A stretch of 8,284 nt of DNA from assembly GCA_937934705.1 (NCBI GenBank), contig CALGYY010000191.1, forward strand, positions 1 through 8,284. Direction: 5' to 3'. Positions 6,014 to 8,284 of the stretch are shown piece by piece. The notes beneath the pieces are model-generated. The model searched no databases. It worked only from the letters and a program-made list of their open reading frames with translations, and was not told the origin of the DNA. The position numbers and the translations under genes are program-made. The stretch is from an uncultured Bacteroidota bacterium. GTDB taxonomy: Bacteria > Bacteroidota > Bacteroidia > Bacteroidales > CAIWKO01. The first letter of the stretch is position 1. Every line of letters starts with the position of its first letter.

Positions 6014-6770
6014 AGAATTCAGCCGCAGTGCGGCTTGTTACGGAAGCCACCTCTTCAGGGGTGGTTTCTTTTATTTCTGCGATTTTAGCAGCAATCAGCC
6101 TCAGAAAACCCGGCTCATTACGCTGCCCGCGATGTGGTACCGGACTCAGCCAGGGGGCATCAGTCTCCGTCAGAAGACTTTCGAGCGGGACTGCCCTGAC
6201 CACTTCTGCCATGCCAGCGTTTTTAAAGGTGACCACACCACCGATACCGAGTTTGTAACCCATGTCTGTGAGCTGTAAGGCCTGCTCGACCGAGCCCGGG
6301 AAACAATGGAAAACAGCGGGAATATCAGTCAGCTTCTCCTTCTTGATCAGCAAGATGATCTCCTCGAGTGATTTCCTGGAATGAATTACGGCACAAAGGC
6401 CAAGTTCACGTGCCCAGTGCATCTGTTCAACAAAAGCCTGCTGTTGCTCCCTGAACCAGGTCTTGTCCCAGTACAGATCTATCCCGATCTCCCCGATAGC
6501 CACGTATGTGTTCTGTCCAAGGTAGCTCCTGATCACATCAAGATCCCCGCGCGGATCCCCTTTAATACTGGTCGGATGAAGCCCCATCATGGCAAAAACC
6601 CTTCCCGGGTATGCTTTCGCCAGATCAGTCACGCTCTGTGCATTGGTAGTATCCACATTGGGAACAAGCATATAGCGGACGCCTGAGGTCCGGGCGCGAT
6701 CCATCACCTCAGCCAGATCACTTACATAAGCTTCATCATCAAGGTGAATATGGGTGTCGGTCAGTAACAT
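5994..6770 (-). CDS. tatD: TatD family metal-dependent deoxyribonuclease/hydrolase
   Basis: Cytosolic TIM-barrel hydrolase of the amidohydrolase superfamily. TatD proteins act as metal-dependent 3'-5' exonucleases on DNA in repair and quality control. The 258-residue product from ATG 6770 has normal family length and all expected ligands: H7 and H9 in DTHIHLD (5-11), E94 in AIGEIGIDLYWD (91-102), H130 in VIHSRKS (128-134), H155 in AVFHCFPGS (152-160) and D204 in LTETDAPWL (200-208). The reading frame stays open another 61 codons upstream, but that part is AT-rich, has no family similarity and crosses the promoter region. MLLTDTHIHLD is the standard N-terminus, so I chose 6770. Its 3' end overlaps the secreted protein gene tail to tail by 20 bp. 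It is divergent from the lipocalin-like lipoprotein gene. Confidence 0.94.
   Translation of the reverse strand: MLLTDTHIHLDDEAYVSDLAEVMDRARTSGVRYMLVPNVDTTNAQSVTDLAKAYPGRVFAMMGLHPTSIKGDPRGDLDVIRSYLGQNTYVAIGEIGIDLYWDKTWFREQQQAFVEQMHWARELGLCAVIHSRKSLEEIILLIKKEKLTDIPAVFHCFPGSVEQALQLTDMGYKLGIGGVVTFKNAGMAEVVRAVPLESLLTETDAPWLSPVPHRGQRNEPGFLRLIAAKIAEIKETTPEEVASVTSRTAAEFFTLPVS
6021..6035 (+). repeat. Small perfect hairpin after the secreted-protein gene
   Basis: AGCCGC and GCGGCT pair perfectly around AGT, 7 bp after the stop codon at 6013. The following TTGTTA is only a weak T-tract. It lies inside tatD coding sequence on the other strand and may be the first of two tandem hairpins ending the rightward transcript. 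Confidence 0.4.
6043..6073 (+). terminator. Probable terminator of the secreted-protein gene, embedded in antisense tatD
   Basis: GAAGCCACCTC (6043-6053) and GGGGTGGTTTC (6058-6068) form an 11-bp stem with two G-T wobbles and the loop TTCA. It is followed by TTTTA and further T-rich sequence. The position just after the stop at 6013 fits termination of rightward transcription, while the same bases encode the C-terminal end of TatD (KETTPEEVAS region) on the minus strand. Confidence 0.6.
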
Positions 6771-6775
6771 CAATG

Positions 6776-6783
6776 CAAATGTA
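6776..6783 (-). promoter_or_regulatory. -7 box candidate directly upstream of tatD
   Basis: On the minus strand TACATTTG matches TAnnTTTG exactly, 5 bp before the tatD ATG at 6770. No clear -33 TTG is found at 19-21 bp; a TTG (6795-6797) is only 11 bp away. If real, transcription would start at or very near the start codon, giving a leaderless message. The 118-bp divergent region is otherwise AT-rich and presumably also holds the promoter of the lipoprotein gene (for example TATATTTT, 6849-6856, one mismatch). Confidence 0.35.
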
Positions 6784-6888
6784 CAATATTGGACCAAGAG
6801 GGGATAGTGTATCGCATTTTCTTCACTTATGACCAATGTCAAATATTTTATATTTTTACACGTTTTTGTAACCATAAAATTAATTCCG

Positions 6889-7320
6889 ATGAAAAAATTC
6901 AGCAGTATTCTATTGTTTGTGATTGCCCTGGCATTGGTCCTGCCGGCCTGCAAGTATGAAGAAGGACCGGCACTCAGCCTGAGGTCGAAGAAAGCAAGGG
7001 TGGTGAATATCTGGAAAATTGAAAAGGCATGGCAGAATGGCTATGATGTGACTGCCTCACTGGAATCATTTCAGCCCGGGCTGACGCTTGAATTCAAAGA
7101 GGATGGCTCATTGGTCTATGACTGGCTTCAGAACAGTGCGCCTGTCAGTTACAGTGTACAGTGGGAATTCAATAGCGATAAGAGCGGGCTGGTCATCACG
7201 GAAAATGCCCTGAGCACCACCTGGGATATCCTGCGCCTGAAGAACAACGAAATGTGGCTGAAGCGCACCGTCAGCGGTGTAACAACCACAGTTGAGGAGA
7301 TTCACTACGTGACCAAGTAA
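6889..7320 (+). CDS. Lipoprotein with lipocalin-like appearance
   Basis: A 143-residue precursor. The signal MKKFSSILLFVIALALVLPA ends at a good lipobox LPAC, with the lipidated cysteine at residue 21, followed by KYEEGP. The mature part reads as a compact beta-barrel-like sequence: a conserved-looking RVVNIWKIEKAWQNGYDVT (37-55), LTLEFKEDGSLVYDW (65-79), the Trp strand YSVQWEF (88-94), then TWDILRLKNNEMWLKRT (111-127). The pattern W...F..dG.......W.f......l.i......w.Il.L.n.eLwl is typical of small lipocalin-like lipoproteins (DUF5004 type) in Bacteroidota; the family assignment is from memory. The ligand is unknown. An in-frame ATG at 6829 exists, but ATG 6889 gives the canonical signal peptide. 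KYEE after the lipid cysteine is mildly acidic and could fit surface export, weakly. The gene is followed by a large inverted repeat. Confidence 0.83.
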   Translation: MKKFSSILLFVIALALVLPACKYEEGPALSLRSKKARVVNIWKIEKAWQNGYDVTASLESFQPGLTLEFKEDGSLVYDWLQNSAPVSYSVQWEFNSDKSGLVITENALSTTWDILRLKNNEMWLKRTVSGVTTTVEEIHYVTK

Positions 7321-7348
7321 TTGATCTCTGGCTCTCAACCTGACCAAT

Positions 7349-7387
7349 TCCGGAACCGCCCGGCCCTGAATGGCAGGCGGTTCCGGA
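7349..7387. repeat. 12-bp perfect inverted repeat between lipoprotein and glycosyltransferase genes
   Basis: TCCGGAACCGCC (7349-7360) and GGCGGTTCCGGA (7376-7387) are exact reverse complements around a 15-nt loop that can itself pair GCC (7363-7365) with GGC (7372-7374). It lies 28 bp after the lipoprotein stop. There is no immediate T-tract; GGGTTTATTT begins 5 bp later, so it is at best a non-canonical terminator. A palindromic dispersed repeat or protein-binding site are alternatives. Confidence 0.6.
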
Positions 7388-7442
7388 TGCAGGGTTTATT
7401 TGCCTCCCTGAAAAAGCAGGAAGAGCCCTTATCCCTTTTCTG

Positions 7443-8238
7443 TTGAAAATCCTGATCATCAGAATGAGTTCCATCGGGGACATTGTCCTGACCACTCCCG
7501 TGATCAGGTGCCTGAAGATGAAGTATCCGGAGGCGGAGATTCACTTTTTGGTGAAACCTGCTTACAGTGAACTTTTGGAGCCCAATCCCCATATCACCCG
7601 CCTGCATATACTGGGTGACAGCCTTCGGGAGACAGCGGCCAGGATCAGGGCAGAGCGCTACGACCATATTGTGGATATCCACAAAAACCTGCGGACATTT
7701 GCATTGCGCCTGATGCTGCTTCGTCGGTTCCATAGTTTTCCCAAACTGAATTTCAGAAAGTGGATCGCGGTCAAAACCAAGCGGAAAGTTCTGCCCGATA
7801 TTCATATCGTTGACAGGTATTTGAGAGCAGTGGCTTTTCTGGATGTGAAAAATGACGGGAAAGGACTGGATTTCTTCATACCGGCTGATTTGGTATTGCC
7901 TGCTGAAATACAAGGCCCATTGGCGAACAGGGATTATATTGTTATGGTCGTGGGTGCAAAACAGCAGACCAAGCAGATCCCGGAAGAGAAGATGCTGGAA
8001 ATCGTAAAGCTGATGAATGTGCCGCTGGTCCTCATTGGCGGCCCTGATGATGCCGATAAGGCGAAGCGGGTTGCAGCAGGCATTGATCATATTCCCGTGC
8101 TGCATACCTGCGGCCTTTTGAATATTTTGCAAAGCGCCCTGCTGATCCGGGGGGCGAAGCTCATTATCACCGGTGATACCGGAATGATGCACATTGCAGC
8201 AGCACTGAAAAAGCCCGTAATCAGCCTCTGGGGAAATA
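7443..8238 (+). CDS. Family 9 glycosyltransferase (ADP-heptose:LPS heptosyltransferase-like), 3' truncated
   Basis: GT-B fold transferase that adds heptose from ADP-heptose to the LPS inner core at the cytoplasmic face of the inner membrane. Genomic sequence gives 265 residues; the family is about 330-350. Seen: the N-terminal MKILIIRMSSIGDIVLTTPVI signature with the catalytic-type D13, HIVDIHKNLRT (75-85), VVGAKQQTKQIP (169-180), LVLIGGPDD (195-203), and the nucleotide-sugar binding motif TGDTGMMHIAAALKKPVISL (243-262), ending at WGN. The start codon is TTG, supported because the signature begins exactly there; no good Shine-Dalgarno is seen. Base 8238 (A) fits the first base of a Thr codon, as expected from the usual WGNT. 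Everything after it is adapter, so residues read as KIGRASCRERV are not part of the protein. The sugar donor could differ; GT9 members are hard to separate by sequence alone. Confidence 0.9.
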
Positions 8239-8284
8239 AGATCGGAAGAGCGTCGTGTAGGGAAAGAGTGTAGATCTCGGTGGT
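8239..8284. other. Illumina TruSeq adapter read-through (assembly artefact)
   Basis: The last 46 bases begin AGATCGGAAGAGC and continue with CGTCGTGTAGGGAAAGAG and then TGTAGATCTCGGTGGT. This is the reverse complement of the Illumina universal (P5-side) adapter as I know it, with no mismatch that I can see. Its translation in the upstream frame gives the well-known artefact peptide IGRASCRERV. These bases are not part of the organism and mark the true contig end. Confidence 0.98.

Noticed and set aside
6771..6953. N-terminal extension of tatD by 61 codons
   Set aside because: The family N-terminus DTHIHLD sits right after ATG 6770, and the extension is AT-rich promoter sequence that also overlaps the divergent lipoprotein gene.
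7335..8192. Minus-strand 285-codon open frame antisense to the glycosyltransferase
   Set aside because: It is His/Gln-rich with no motif, while the plus strand holds the complete GT9 signature set.
8239..8273. C-terminal tail of the glycosyltransferase reading KIGRASCRERV
   Set aside because: It is the translation of Illumina adapter, not genomic sequence.

Overview
The window looks like the end of a metagenomic or draft contig from a member of the Bacteroidota, probably Bacteroidales-like. This is inferred, not proven. The support is: menaquinone (MenG-type) methyltransferase, a stand-alone RfaE1-type heptose kinase, several small lipoproteins, mostly absent Shine-Dalgarno sites, and -7 boxes of the form TAnnTTTG, which is the Bacteroidota housekeeping promoter signature. 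Base composition is moderate. There are no tRNA, rRNA, CRISPR or transposase sequences that I can see.

Left part, minus strand (1-3468): a tightly packed probable operon read right to left. It encodes a class I aspartate aminotransferase, an unrecognised two-helix membrane protein, a D-glycero-beta-D-manno-heptose 7-phosphate kinase (RfaE1/HldE N-terminal half), and the start of demethylmenaquinone methyltransferase, which is cut by the window edge. The last three are separated by 3 bp or overlap by 8 bp. A good Bacteroidota-type promoter lies 43 bp upstream of the aminotransferase.

Middle, plus strand (3758-6013): a membrane-anchored 173-residue protein with a strong Shine-Dalgarno, then three tandem paralogous mini-lipoproteins of 72-74 residues, then a secreted 294-residue protein of unknown family. 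The three lipoproteins keep five cysteines at identical mature positions (1, 4, 7, 24, 50) with no gaps, although the rest diverges. A perfect rho-independent terminator sits between the second and third copies. This array is the best candidate in the window for an undescribed system.

Right part: tatD on the minus strand overlaps the 3' end of the secreted protein gene by 20 bp. Divergent from it is a lipoprotein of lipocalin-like appearance, followed by a 12-bp perfect inverted repeat. Last comes a family 9 glycosyltransferase (heptosyltransferase-like) with a TTG start. The kinase at the left and this transferase at the right both fit ADP-heptose / LPS core synthesis, but they are not in one operon.

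The last 46 bases (8239-8284) are not genomic: they match the Illumina TruSeq adapter read-through. The glycosyltransferase is therefore cut at base 8238, and its apparent C-terminal tail IGRASCRERV is an artefact.
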